The notes below the pieces were generated by a model, which was given only the letters and a program-made list of their open reading frames with translations, ran no database searches and was not told the origin of the DNA. Made by a program: the position numbers and the translations under genes. This document shows positions 1-8,916 of a stretch of DNA of 64,000 bases, piece by piece (position 1 is the stretch's first letter; every line of letters begins with the position of its first letter). This DNA comes from VXNE01 sp965248075 (GTDB lineage: Bacteria; Pseudomonadota; Gammaproteobacteria; Pseudomonadales; Azotimanducaceae): contig CBDFIL010000003.1 of assembly GCA_965248075.1 (NCBI GenBank), positions 186,001 through 250,000 of the forward strand, written 5' to 3'.

Positions 1-771
1 CTGCTCGACGGCATCGATCGCGTGGCTCTTGATCTCGTCTTCGTTGACGAGCTTGAGGGCCTCCTCGTCACGCAGCCGGCGCAGGGCGTCGCGCACTTTC
101 AGACGCATCGACTTCTTGCGCCCGCCGCCCATGTTCGCAAACATCTCCTGGAGCTGGCTCGTCATCTCCTCCATCCCGGGAGGAGCCATGATCTCCACGC
201 CGACCGGCGTGGGATCGACTTCCATCTCCACTTCGTTCTCGTCGAGATCGCCTTCGCGCAACCGCTTGCGGAAGACCTGCCGGGTGTGCGATTCGCCGGA
301 GTGCTCCCCGTCGAGGTGGTCGGACGCATCGGATCTGCCGAGGCGAGCAGCCGTCGGCGCCGGCAGGATGGCGTCGAGGACCCGCTCCTCGGCGGCGTCC
401 TCCGCGCGATCGCGCACCTGCTGTAGCTGGCGGTCGCGCAGCATCTTCACCGCCACATCCGCGAGATCGCGCACGATCGACTCGACATCCCTGCCCACGT
501 AGCCCACTTCCGTGAACTTGGTGGCCTCCACCTTGATGAACGGTGCGTTCGCCAGCTTGGCCAGACGTCGGGCGATTTCGGTCTTGCCGACGCCCGTGGG
601 ACCGATCATCAGGATGTTCTTCGGCGTCACCTCCTCGCGCAACGACGCCGGGAGCTGCATCCGGCGCCACCGGTTCCGCAGCGCGATCGCGACGGCGCGC
701 TTGGCCGCTTCCTGGCCGATGATGTGCTTGTCCAGTTCGTGGACGATCTCCTTCGGCGTCATCATGCTCAT
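1..771 (-). CDS. hslU: ATP-dependent protease ATPase subunit HslU (5' part, runs off the window)
   Basis: AAA+ unfoldase that feeds substrates to the HslV peptidase in the cytoplasm. The first ~257 residues are visible; the rest lies beyond base 1. They begin MSMMTPKEIVHELDKHIIGQ, typical of HslU. The Walker A motif GPTGVGKT is at about residues 57-64 and the pore-loop motif GYVGRD at about 90-95. The charged stretch after residue ~115 is the start of the I-domain. The ATG at 771 overlaps the hslV stop (ATGA), so the two are translationally coupled. Family assignment is certain; the exact start could also be one of the Met codons three or four residues downstream. Confidence 0.96.
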   Translation of the reverse strand, partial: MSMMTPKEIVHELDKHIIGQEAAKRAVAIALRNRWRRMQLPASLREEVTPKNILMIGPTGVGKTEIARRLAKLANAPFIKVEATKFTEVGYVGRDVESIVRDLADVAVKMLRDRQLQQVRDRAEDAAEERVLDAILPAPTAARLGRSDASDHLDGEHSGESHTRQVFRKRLREGDLDENEVEMEVDPTPVGVEIMAPPGMEEMTSQLQEMFANMGGGRKKSMRLKVRDALRRLRDEEALKLVNEDEIKSHAIDAVEQ

Positions 772-1310
772 TCGGTCGGCAGGGTCTCGATGGTCGAATT
801 GTGATTGGTGTAGATGCAGATGTCGGCCGCGATCGCGAGGCTCTTCGCCACGATGGTTTCGGCGTCGAGGTCGGAGTTGTCGAGCAGGGCCTTCGCCGCG
901 GCCTGGGCGTAACCCCCGCCGGAGCCGATGGCGATCAGGCCGGACTCGGGTTCGATGACATCGCCGGTTCCGCTCACGACCAGAGACGACCTGGCATCCG
1001 CAACCGCGAGCAACGCGTCAAGCGGCCGCAACGCCCGGTGCGAACGCCACTCCTTGGCCAGTTCCACCGCCGCGCGGGTGAGATTGCCCTGATATTTGTC
1101 CAGCATGCTCTCGAAACGCTCGAACAGCGTGAACGCATCCGCCGTACCTCCCGCAAAACCCGCGAGGACACGGTCCTCGTACAGGCGGCGCACCTTCCTG
1201 GCGTTGCCCTTCATGACGGTGTTGCCGATGGACACCTGACCGTCACCGCCGAGAGCCACCGTCTTGTGGCGGCGAATCGACAGGATCGTCGTTCCTGTGA
1301 ACTGCTCCAA
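768..1310 (-). CDS. hslV: ATP-dependent protease peptidase subunit HslV
   Basis: Threonine peptidase of the HslUV complex. The protein carries TTILSIRR near the N terminus, and the family's catalytic Thr is the first T of this motif. It then shows GGDGQVS and GNTVMKGNARKVRRL, and GSGGGYAQAAA in the second half. Length (~180 aa) is normal for the family. I prefer the TTG at 1310 because GGAGG lies about 8 nt upstream; a TTG at 1316 is too close to it. That start leaves a short leader (MEQFTG) before the catalytic Thr, which would have to be removed, as in HslV proteins from some other proteobacteria that carry N-terminal extensions. It lies between ftsN and hslU in the classic order. Confidence 0.95.
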   Translation of the reverse strand: MEQFTGTTILSIRRHKTVALGGDGQVSIGNTVMKGNARKVRRLYEDRVLAGFAGGTADAFTLFERFESMLDKYQGNLTRAAVELAKEWRSHRALRPLDALLAVADARSSLVVSGTGDVIEPESGLIAIGSGGGYAQAAAKALLDNSDLDAETIVAKSLAIAADICIYTNHNSTIETLPTE

Positions 1311-1388
1311 AGCCAAATCCTCCTCGGGAAACCATGGCCATGCGGCCGTTCCTGTTATCGTCGATGCTGAAGGAGCGGGGTGCCCGCA

Positions 1389-1922
1389 TCAACCGGCCGG
1401 TATCGGTCTTTCAAGCAGGACCGGAGCGATGTTGCGGTCCCGCAACTGCCGCATGACGTCTTGCGTTTCTGACCTGGTCTCGAATGGGCCAACGACCACA
1501 CGATAGAGGACGCCGTCGTCCACGCCCACGGTGGCAGTGGTCGCCGGCATGCCGGCGAGAATCAACTCGGCGCGCCGCCGCTCCGCGGCCCCGGCTCGAT
1601 GGAAGGCGCCGGCCTGCAGCAGGTATTCCATGGGACTCTCTGAGTGGGCACGAAAGCCTCCCCCCGTCTCGTACGGTGCCGTGTCGGGCGCCACCGAGGC
1701 GTTGGGCAAGCGCTCCCAGAACTCGAAATCGGGGGCATCGCCCGGGCCGGCCGTGACGCGCGGCTCCGCCGGCGCCTCGAGCACGGAATCGGGCTCCCCG
1801 AAGCCCGCCAGGTAGACGGCTACCACCGCGCCCACGGCTCCGACCGCCAATCCGGCCGCAAAAGACGCGACGCTGAATCCCGCGGTCCGCCGTCTGTTGC
1901 CCGATCTCATTCCAGCTCGCAT
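1389..1922 (-). CDS. ftsN: SPOR-domain cell division protein, FtsN-like
   Basis: A 177-aa bitopic inner-membrane protein. It has a short basic cytoplasmic tail, one transmembrane segment (about residues 15-39, Gly/Ala/Val rich), a periplasmic linker and a C-terminal SPOR domain (about 95-170) that would bind denuded septal peptidoglycan. FtsN activates septal synthesis in E. coli. The assignment rests on the domain layout and on position between priA and hslVU, as in E. coli. The protein is shorter than E. coli FtsN (319 aa), so the linker is reduced. The start is well supported by GGAGGTCGC immediately before the ATG. It could be another SPOR protein, but synteny favours FtsN. Confidence 0.85.
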   Translation of the reverse strand: MRAGMRSGNRRRTAGFSVASFAAGLAVGAVGAVVAVYLAGFGEPDSVLEAPAEPRVTAGPGDAPDFEFWERLPNASVAPDTAPYETGGGFRAHSESPMEYLLQAGAFHRAGAAERRRAELILAGMPATTATVGVDDGVLYRVVVGPFETRSETQDVMRQLRDRNIAPVLLERPIPAG

Positions 1923-1964
1923 GCGACCTCCATTCTACACCCCATGCACGGCGCAAGGCGGTGT

Positions 1965-4121
1965 TCAGAAAGTGTCGTAGGGGTCTACATCGATCGACCA
2001 GCGCACGCGCGGTGCCTGCACTTCGGACCGCTCGAGTTGCGATAGTGCGGCGTGCAGCGCCGGCCGGCGCGCCGCCAGCACGAGACACTGGAAGCGCAAC
2101 CGCCCGCTGCGCCGGGGCATCGGCGCCGGGGCCGGTCCAAGCACCTCCCAGCCACCCTCACTGTCCCGCAGCGCTGCCCGCAGGATGCGGACCACGCGTG
2201 CGAGGAGCGCCTCGGCGGCCTCGCCGTCGACGCCCTCCGCGCGCACGACAGCCATGGCCGCAAACGGTGGCAGTGCCGCGTCGCGTCGTTGCGCAATCTC
2301 TGTTGCGGCGAATCCCCCGTAGCCCAGTTCGACCAGGGCACGCAGGTTCGGATTGTCCGGATCGTAGGTCTGGATCCACACTTCCCCCGGGCGCTCGGCG
2401 CGGCCCGCCCGACCTGCGACCTGCACAATGACCTGCGCCGTCCGTTCGGGCGCGCGGAAGTCCGGTGAAAGGAAGCCGGTGTCCGCATCCACCACCGCGA
2501 CCAGCGTCACCGCCGGGAGATGGTGACCCTTGGCGAGCATCTGGGTGCCGACAAGGATCGCCGATCCCCCCTCGCGCAACACGTCGAGCTGCGCGTCGAA
2601 ACGCGCCGGACCGCGGGTGGTATCGCGGTCGAAACGGTACAGGGGGACGTTCGGGAACGAAGCCCCGAGGGCCGCCTCGATGCGTTGTGTGCCGGTACCC
2701 AGGGCGATGAGCGAACCCCTTGAACAATCCGGGCACGACGTGGGCAGCCGGTATCGCCGTTCGCAGTGGTGACAGCGCAGACCGGCTGGCGTTTCGTGCA
2801 GTGTGAGGCGGGCATCGCACGCTCCGCAACGTGCCTGCCAGCCGCACTCGGCGCACAGGTAGGTCGGCGCGAAACCACGGCGGTTGATGAACACCAGTGC
2901 CTGGTTACCGGCTTCGAGATGGCGGCCCAGCGTCTCGATCAGACGGTCGCTCAGGCCATCGTGCAGACGGCGTCCACGCACGTCGAGCACGCGATATGCG
3001 GGCATCGCGGCACCGCCCGCCCGCCGAGACAATACCGCTCGGCGATAGCGCCCGCGCGTGACGTTGACCAACGTCTGCAGCGCCGGCGTCGCGCTGCCGA
3101 GCACCACCGGGATGCCGAGGAGTTGGCCGCGCTTGACCGCGACGTCCCGCGCCGAATAGCGCAATCCCTCCTGCTGCTTGAAGGAGGCGTCGTGTTCCTC
3201 ATCGACCACGATCAGGCGCAGCGCCGCAAACGGCGCAAAGACCGCCGAGCGGGTACCCACGAGCACCTTGTGAAACCCGTTTGCGCACTGCATCCAGGTG
3301 TCGAAGCGCGCCTGGTCCGGTGCCGCGGAGTGCAAGGCGGCCGCCGCTCCGAAGCGGGCCCGGAAGCGCGCCAGCGTCTGCGGTGTCAGCGCAATCTCCG
3401 GAACCAGTACCAGCGCCTGTCCCCCGTTCGCGACGACTTCGGCGATGGCGCGCATGTAGACCTCCGTCTTGCCGCTACCGGTCACGCCGTCGAGGAGCAG
3501 GGTCGCACCGTCCCGCGCGGCGCCGCCGATGGCGTCCACCGCCGCGCGTTGCTCCTCGTTCAACGTCAACGGCGAGCGCGCGACACGGTACTCCGGACGC
3601 TCCTGGCCACGAGACACCAGTCCCCTGCGCACCAGGGCGGCCAGGGCCCGGCGGTCCACTCCCAGCGCGCGCAGCTCGGAGTCCGGGACCGGCGCCCCGT
3701 AGCCCCGCAGCGTGCGCAGCACCTCGGCCTGGCGCGGCGCTCTGTCCGGCACGCCTTCGGCAGCCGGCAGCCAGATCCTCGGCCAACTCGGTTCGAAAAC
3801 GGCTCCGCGACGCGCCGCGACCGGCAGCATCGCGCCGAACACCTCGCCGAGCGGGTGATGGTAGTAGCGGCTGAGCCAATCGGCGAGATCGATCAGGTCC
3901 GCTGGCAGGAACCCGTCGGGATCGAGAATGGCCGCGAGCGGCTTCAGCCGGTGCTCGGACCGACCGCGACACCCCACGACCACTCCGACCACATCCGTGC
4001 GCCCGAACGGGACCCGCACGCGCGCGCCAACCGGCGGTGCTGCGGCACCGGCGGGGACCGCATAGTCGAACAACCGGCGCACCGGCCGTGGCACGGCGAC
4101 CTCGACAACCTGTTCCGTCAT
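1965..4121 (-). CDS. priA: Primosomal protein N', replication restart helicase PriA
   Basis: 3'-5' DNA helicase that reloads the replisome at stalled forks. Visible features are an N-terminal DNA-binding region (VEVAVPRPVRRLFDYAVP), Walker A in LDGVTGSGKTEVYMRAI, a DEEH box (VVDEEHDASFKQQ), zinc-binding Cys pairs in the helicase core (CAECGWQARCGAC, CHHC, CPDC) and GRAGRAERPGEV of motif VI. With the ATG at 4121 the protein is ~718 aa, close to E. coli PriA (732). An in-frame extension to 4178 exists but adds 19 residues not typical of the family. Divergently transcribed from rpmE, as in E. coli. Confidence 0.96.
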   Translation of the reverse strand: MTEQVVEVAVPRPVRRLFDYAVPAGAAAPPVGARVRVPFGRTDVVGVVVGCRGRSEHRLKPLAAILDPDGFLPADLIDLADWLSRYYHHPLGEVFGAMLPVAARRGAVFEPSWPRIWLPAAEGVPDRAPRQAEVLRTLRGYGAPVPDSELRALGVDRRALAALVRRGLVSRGQERPEYRVARSPLTLNEEQRAAVDAIGGAARDGATLLLDGVTGSGKTEVYMRAIAEVVANGGQALVLVPEIALTPQTLARFRARFGAAAALHSAAPDQARFDTWMQCANGFHKVLVGTRSAVFAPFAALRLIVVDEEHDASFKQQEGLRYSARDVAVKRGQLLGIPVVLGSATPALQTLVNVTRGRYRRAVLSRRAGGAAMPAYRVLDVRGRRLHDGLSDRLIETLGRHLEAGNQALVFINRRGFAPTYLCAECGWQARCGACDARLTLHETPAGLRCHHCERRYRLPTSCPDCSRGSLIALGTGTQRIEAALGASFPNVPLYRFDRDTTRGPARFDAQLDVLREGGSAILVGTQMLAKGHHLPAVTLVAVVDADTGFLSPDFRAPERTAQVIVQVAGRAGRAERPGEVWIQTYDPDNPNLRALVELGYGGFAATEIAQRRDAALPPFAAMAVVRAEGVDGEAAEALLARVVRILRAALRDSEGGWEVLGPAPAPMPRRSGRLRFQCLVLAARRPALHAALSQLERSEVQAPRVRWSIDVDPYDTF

Positions 4122-4189
4122 CGCCGCGCTTGCCAAGCGGAACGGGCGGACATAGACTTCGCGCCGTTTCCACTGCACGGAAGACCCCG

Positions 4190-4402
4190 GTGAAAGCGGA
4201 CATCCATCCCGCCTACGATGCGGTCAAGGTGACCTGCAGTTGCGGCAACGTCATCGAAACGCGGTCTACCCTCGGTCGGGACATTCACGTGGACGTCTGC
4301 TCCCAGTGCCATCCCTTCTACACCGGCAAGCAGAAGATCATCGACTCCGGCGGTCGCGTCGAACGCTTCCGTCGGCGCTTCGGCAACCGCTCCGCCGGCT
4401 GA
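4190..4402 (+). CDS. rpmE: 50S ribosomal protein L31, zinc-binding type
   Basis: 70-aa ribosomal protein L31 starting at GTG (VKADIHPAYDAVKVTCSCGN). It keeps the zinc-ligand cysteines of the C+ form: the CSC pair near residues 16-18 and DVCSQCHPF near 35-40. FTGKQ-like YTGKQK and GGRVERFRRRF follow. C+ L31 proteins serve as a zinc store and are replaced by C- paralogs under zinc limitation in many bacteria. The GTG start matches the family N terminus exactly; no ATG in frame would fit. Divergent from priA with about 68 bp between the starts. Confidence 0.95.
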   Translation: MKADIHPAYDAVKVTCSCGNVIETRSTLGRDIHVDVCSQCHPFYTGKQKIIDSGGRVERFRRRFGNRSAG

Positions 4403-4672
4403 CCGCCCGACGCGCCACGACGTCTCGGCGCATTTGCATCGTCGCTTCCCGCTGCGCGCGAACACACCCGCCCTCCGTTGCACGTCGGCGCTCCGCAGGC
4501 GCGCGGCGGATGTAGAATCGCAACCGTTCATCCGCGGTTCAGGTAGTACCCCGGAAGCTCAGGCGATCGTGAGCTCCATCGTCGCCCGCCAGGCTTCCAC
4601 CTGAGTCTCCCTGCCATGCGGCGATGAATTGCGGCCCTCGTCGGTCCGACGGGGCCTCGTGAGGTAACGGGC
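4403..4672 (+). other. Intergenic stretch between rpmE and the M48 protease gene
   Basis: About 270 bp with no convincing gene. A TAGAAT hexamer occurs near 4513 but has no well-spaced -35 partner. I see no clear terminator for rpmE. Translation of the downstream gene is served by GAGGTAA about 8 nt before its ATG. Confidence 0.5.
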
Positions 4673-6073
4673 ATGCGCACCCACGCGTTCGCCATGCGTA
4701 CATCGATAGTCGCTCTCGTATTGGCCGCCGCGGTTGCCCAGGCCGCCGGCGATGGAGAGGAACTCTACAACGAGTTCGTCGAGAAGGGGCAGATTTACGG
4801 CGACGAGGCCTGGCAGACCTACGTGCACCAGCTCGGCCAGCGGCTGCTTGCGCAATCGAAGGACGCGGGCAAGGAATACCACTTCTACGTACTGGACAAT
4901 TCCGTCGTCAACGCGTTCGCGACCGGCGACGCCTACATCTTCATCAATCGCGGACTGCTCGCCTACCTCGGCAGCGAGGACGAGTTCGCCGCGGTAATGG
5001 GACATGAGATCGGGCATGTCGTCGCGCGGCACACGCGGCGCCAGAAGACCGCCAATATCCTCGGCAAGTCAATCGGCCTCGTGGCGGCCATCCTGACCGG
5101 GCGCGGCGAGTTGTTCGACGTCTCCAATGCGGCCACCAGCGCGTACATCTCCGGGTATGGGCGCGAAATGGAACTCGAGGCGGACCGCCTCGGAGGCGAG
5201 TACCTCGCGCGCGCCGGTTACAACCCCCTCGCCATGATCGACGTGGTTCAGGTGCTGAAGGACCAGGAGCTCTTCGCCAAACGCGTGCAGCGCCGGCCCA
5301 CCACCTACCACGGGTTGTTCGCGTCGCACCCGAAGAACGACAAGCGTCTCCACGATGTGGTCGCCTACTCCCAGCACCTGCTCCCGGAGACCACGACCGA
5401 GCCTTTGGCCGACTTCTGGGAGCAGATCGACGGCCTGATGTACGGTGACGAGGCGGTCATGGGCCGGATCAAGGACTCCACCTACTACCACGGCGGACTG
5501 CGCGTGGTCATCGACTTCCCCGACCAGTGGACCATCGCCAATCCACAGGGCACGGTCAGCGCCGCGGCACCCGGCGGCAGGCAGGAGGCGTTCATCGAAG
5601 TGGGCCGGCATCCCTGGCAGAAACGCCAATCGCCGGAACGCTTTCTCAGGGACCGACTGCAGCGCGACGACATCACGAGTGGGGAGCCTGTCGAAATCAA
5701 CGGGATGGAGGGTTTCCTCGGGGAGACGGCCACGGAGGGCACCGACGCGCAACTGAAGCTGATCGGCGTCCTGTACCGAGCCAAGGACGTGTTCCTGTTC
5801 AGCGGCACGGCCGGGCCCAACGGCGATCCGGAGGCCTTCCGCAAGGATTTCCTGGCCACCATGCACGCACTACGCAACATGACCCCGGAGGACGCACAGG
5901 TCGCGAACGAAAGGCGCATTCGGGTCATCGTCGCCCCCCCGGACCAGACCTACGCCGATCTCGCCCGTCGCACGCCCATTCAGAAGTTCCCCGAAGAGAC
6001 TCTGCGCCTGCTGAACGGAGGCCATCCGCACGGTGAGCCCCGGGCGGGGAACTACATCAAGATCGTCGAATAG
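4673..6073 (+). CDS. Secreted M48-family zinc metalloprotease
   Basis: A 466-aa exported protease resembling the LoiP/BepA group that acts on envelope proteins. A signal peptide covers roughly residues 1-26 (VALVLAAAVAQAAG). The zinc motif HEIGH is at 111-115, and the downstream acidic ligand lies in REMELEADRLGGEYLARAGY (about 164-183). The C terminus (PPDQTYADLARRTPIQKF onwards) resembles the small domain found in TPR-less YggG-like proteins and may be LysM-like. The start at 4673 is backed by GAGGTAA upstream; a second in-frame Met seven codons later gives an equally good signal peptide. The substrate is unknown. Confidence 0.88.
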   Translation: MRTHAFAMRTSIVALVLAAAVAQAAGDGEELYNEFVEKGQIYGDEAWQTYVHQLGQRLLAQSKDAGKEYHFYVLDNSVVNAFATGDAYIFINRGLLAYLGSEDEFAAVMGHEIGHVVARHTRRQKTANILGKSIGLVAAILTGRGELFDVSNAATSAYISGYGREMELEADRLGGEYLARAGYNPLAMIDVVQVLKDQELFAKRVQRRPTTYHGLFASHPKNDKRLHDVVAYSQHLLPETTTEPLADFWEQIDGLMYGDEAVMGRIKDSTYYHGGLRVVIDFPDQWTIANPQGTVSAAAPGGRQEAFIEVGRHPWQKRQSPERFLRDRLQRDDITSGEPVEINGMEGFLGETATEGTDAQLKLIGVLYRAKDVFLFSGTAGPNGDPEAFRKDFLATMHALRNMTPEDAQVANERRIRVIVAPPDQTYADLARRTPIQKFPEETLRLLNGGHPHGEPRAGNYIKIVE

Positions 6074-6108
6074 GAACGGCGCGTTCCGCACCGCGCGACG
6101 CGTCGTGC

Positions 6109-8814
6109 TCAGAAAATCTCTTCGGGCGTGACATCCCATGCCGGCGCCGGCCCACCGCTCATCTGCTGCGCAGGCGCGTCTTCCTCCAGAAAGTACTCAA
6201 AGAGGGCGTCCGCCCGGTCGGGCCTGGCGGCGAGCCCGGTCGCCGGATCGATCTTGACGCTCACCACACCCTCCGGCGGCGGTCGAAGCCGTTCCGGCAG
6301 ACCGTCGAGGGCGGCGCCCATGAACTCCATCCAGACGCTGAGCGGCGTGGTGGAGCCGTATTCCCGGCGCCCGACGGGCCGATAATCGCCGAACCCCACC
6401 CACACCGAGGCGACGAGCGCGTCGTTGTAGCCGTTGAACCAGGTGTCGGCCGCCTCGTTGGTCGTACCCGTCTTGCCGGCGATATCGCCGCGTCCCAACG
6501 CGCGCGCGCGCCGCCCGGTGCCCCGCGCGATCACATCGCGCAACATGGAGTCCAGGATGAAGACGTTACGTTCGTCGACGACGCGCCGGGCGGGTAGCTT
6601 CGCCACCATGAACTGCGCCCCGTTGCATGGAACAGGCGACTGGGCGAGTGCCGCGACCGCTGGCGCTGGCGCTGGTTCCAGGCAAGGCTGTGGCTGGGCC
6701 GGACCGGCCATGGGGCGCTCTCCGTTCACGGCCGGCAGGCTCTCCGCGACCGCGGGCCCGGCGGGAAGCGGCCCGCAAGCCGTGTCCGGATCCCCGCACT
6801 CGGCCCGCTCGTCGACCGCGATCACTTCCGGGTGGCGGGCCTCGAACACCACGTCACCCTCGCGGCCCAGCACCCGTTGCACGATGTGCGGCTCCACGGC
6901 GAATCCGCCGTTCGCGATTACCGAGTAGGCCCGCGCCATGTCCAGTGGTGTCACGGCCATCGTCCCGCCCCCGATGGCGAGCTGCGTGTCCCTCGGAAAG
7001 CCGCTCGTGTCGAATCCGAACCGGCTCGCGTGCGCAATCACACGGTCGACGCCCACCGCCAGCAACACCCGCATCGAGACCAGGTTGATCGAGCGGTAGA
7101 GAGCCTCTCGCAAGCGTGTCGGGCCGTTGTATCGACCGCTGTCGTTGCGCGGTCGATACGGCTTCTCCAGCAGCGTGTCCTCGAAGACGAGCGGCGCGTC
7201 CAGAAAGATGCTCGCGGGCGTGACGCCGTTCGCCAACGCCGCGGAGTAGACGAACGGCTTGAACCCCGACCCCGGTTGCCGCGCGGCCTGCAGCGCGTGG
7301 TCGTACTGGTTGCTCCAGAAGTCGAAGCCGCCGGCCAACGCCGCCACACCCCCGGTCTTCGGATGCAGCGCGACGAGCGCTCCCCGGATGTCCGGAACCT
7401 GCGCGAGCCGCCAGCCGCCGTCCTCGAGACGCTCGACTCGAACGATGTCCCCTGCCGAGACCACCTCCCCGGCGGTCCGCGGGCGGCCGCCGCGGCGGTC
7501 CACGTCAATGTAGGAACGTGCCCAGGTCATCCCCTCCCAGTCCACGACGATCCGCTCCCCGGACTTCCCGACGGCCAGCAACGATCGTTCGTCGACGCGG
7601 GCAACCACGGCCGGGTGCAGCTCCGCCACCACCGGAACGTCCCGGAGGACCCGGGTCCAGACCGCATCGCCTTCGAGATCCGCATCCTGCGCCACTTGTC
7701 CTTCCAGTTCCGACGTACCCGTGCGATCCGCGCGGCTGGCTCCCGGAGCAGGGTCGGCGGGCGTTGCCTCCGTCGGCAGCGTGATGTCCACCGCCGCGAG
7801 CGCCGCGAGGTCGGCCGCGTCCTGCACCCGTCCCTCCGCGCCCCGGTAACCATGACGCCGGTCGTAGCCCGCGAGCCCGCTACGCAACGCCCGCGTCGCG
7901 CTCACCTGACGGGCGGCCTCGATGGTGGTGTACACCTCGTAGCCGGAACTGTAGACGGCGTCCCCGTATCGCTCGACGAGCTTCCGCCGCACCCACTCCG
8001 CCGCGTAGGGCGCCGCCAGGTCCGGCTCGCGCCGGTGCAGCCTGGCGCTGATCGGGGCGTCACGCGCGGCTTCGAATGCCGTCCGGTCGATCGATCCCTG
8101 CGCCAGCATGCGCCCGAGCACGAGGTTGCGCCGGTCGAGCGCCCACTCGGGGCCGCTGATCGGATTGCCCGAGTCGGGCCGCTTGATGATGCCCGCCAGC
8201 ATCGCCAGTTGCGCGAGATTCAGTTCCGAAAGGGGCTTGTCGTAGTAGGTCAACGCGGCGGCCTGGGCACCGTAGGCGCGCTTCCCGAAAAACATCACAT
8301 TGATGTAGAGCTCGAGAATCTGTTCCTTGGTGAGCTCCTGCTCGATCTTGATCGCGAGCAGCATCTCCTTGAACTTCCGGATGAAGGTCTGCTCCAGTGA
8401 GAACGACACGTTCCTCGCCAGCTGCATCGTGATGGTCGACGCCCCGGTCCGCACGCTCGGGTCGAACAGCACCTGCAACACGTCATTGGCGAATGAGATG
8501 TAGTCGATGCCGGCGTGGTCGTAGAAACGCTTGTCCTCCGTGTCGAGCAGACCGTGCACGAAATCCTCGGGAACGTCCTCGAGACGCACGGGGATAAACC
8601 GCCGCACGCCGAACTCGGCCATCAGCGCCCCGTCCGCGGTGAAGACCCGCATCGGAGCCTCCGGCCGGAACTCGAGGTAGCTCTGCGCCGCGGGAATCTG
8701 GGGATTCAGATAGAGATAACTGCCGGCCAATGTGAGAACGATCCCACAGACACCGCCCACGGCGAGCCAGACAATCGACCTCAGGATCTGTCGGTGTCGC
8801 GGGGTCAAGCGCAT
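6109..8814 (-). CDS. mrcA: Penicillin-binding protein 1A, bifunctional transglycosylase/transpeptidase
   Basis: Class A PBP (~901 aa) that polymerises and cross-links peptidoglycan in the periplasm. A membrane anchor lies at about residues 13-35. The GT51 domain shows EDKRFYDHAGID with the catalytic Glu and TGASTITMQLARN. The transpeptidase domain has PGSGFKPFVY (SxxK), SINLVS (SxN) and AGKTGTTNEAADTW (KTG). Between the SxN and KTG motifs lies an unusually long Pro/Ala/Cys-rich loop of ~70 residues, part of which is encoded by a dispersed repeat (6687-6719). The ATG at 8814 gives the usual N terminus; upstream in-frame codons are unlikely. It is divergent from pilM, the usual gammaproteobacterial arrangement. 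Confidence 0.95.
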   Translation of the reverse strand: MRLTPRHRQILRSIVWLAVGGVCGIVLTLAGSYLYLNPQIPAAQSYLEFRPEAPMRVFTADGALMAEFGVRRFIPVRLEDVPEDFVHGLLDTEDKRFYDHAGIDYISFANDVLQVLFDPSVRTGASTITMQLARNVSFSLEQTFIRKFKEMLLAIKIEQELTKEQILELYINVMFFGKRAYGAQAAALTYYDKPLSELNLAQLAMLAGIIKRPDSGNPISGPEWALDRRNLVLGRMLAQGSIDRTAFEAARDAPISARLHRREPDLAAPYAAEWVRRKLVERYGDAVYSSGYEVYTTIEAARQVSATRALRSGLAGYDRRHGYRGAEGRVQDAADLAALAAVDITLPTEATPADPAPGASRADRTGTSELEGQVAQDADLEGDAVWTRVLRDVPVVAELHPAVVARVDERSLLAVGKSGERIVVDWEGMTWARSYIDVDRRGGRPRTAGEVVSAGDIVRVERLEDGGWRLAQVPDIRGALVALHPKTGGVAALAGGFDFWSNQYDHALQAARQPGSGFKPFVYSAALANGVTPASIFLDAPLVFEDTLLEKPYRPRNDSGRYNGPTRLREALYRSINLVSMRVLLAVGVDRVIAHASRFGFDTSGFPRDTQLAIGGGTMAVTPLDMARAYSVIANGGFAVEPHIVQRVLGREGDVVFEARHPEVIAVDERAECGDPDTACGPLPAGPAVAESLPAVNGERPMAGPAQPQPCLEPAPAPAVAALAQSPVPCNGAQFMVAKLPARRVVDERNVFILDSMLRDVIARGTGRRARALGRGDIAGKTGTTNEAADTWFNGYNDALVASVWVGFGDYRPVGRREYGSTTPLSVWMEFMGAALDGLPERLRPPPEGVVSVKIDPATGLAARPDRADALFEYFLEEDAPAQQMSGGPAPAWDVTPEEIF
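6687..6719. repeat. Short copy (C) of a dispersed GC-rich repeat inside mrcA
   Basis: The stretch joins TGTGGCTGGGCCGGA to CCGGCCATGGGGCGCT. These are nearly the two conserved ends of the repeats at 26309-26412 and 62089-62169, without the variable middle. It lies in frame in the long loop of PBP1A. The similarity was found by eye and the copy is short, so chance similarity in GC-rich DNA is not excluded. Confidence 0.5.
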
Positions 8815-8916
8815 CGGCTCACCGACGCTCCGCGAACGGGATCCACAGCGGCGGCGCGTCCCCGGCCAGTCCCGCCACAATCCCGGGCAAGGAGGCCTGG
8901 ACATGGAGGAAACTCA

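Noticed and set aside
2766..4193. A 475-codon plus-strand frame
   Set aside because: Antisense of priA, which has all helicase and zinc motifs.
4559..5032. 157-codon minus-strand frame
   Set aside because: Antisense of the M48 protease start; no motif and no ribosome-binding site.
6832..8400. A 522-codon plus-strand frame
   Set aside because: Antisense of mrcA.
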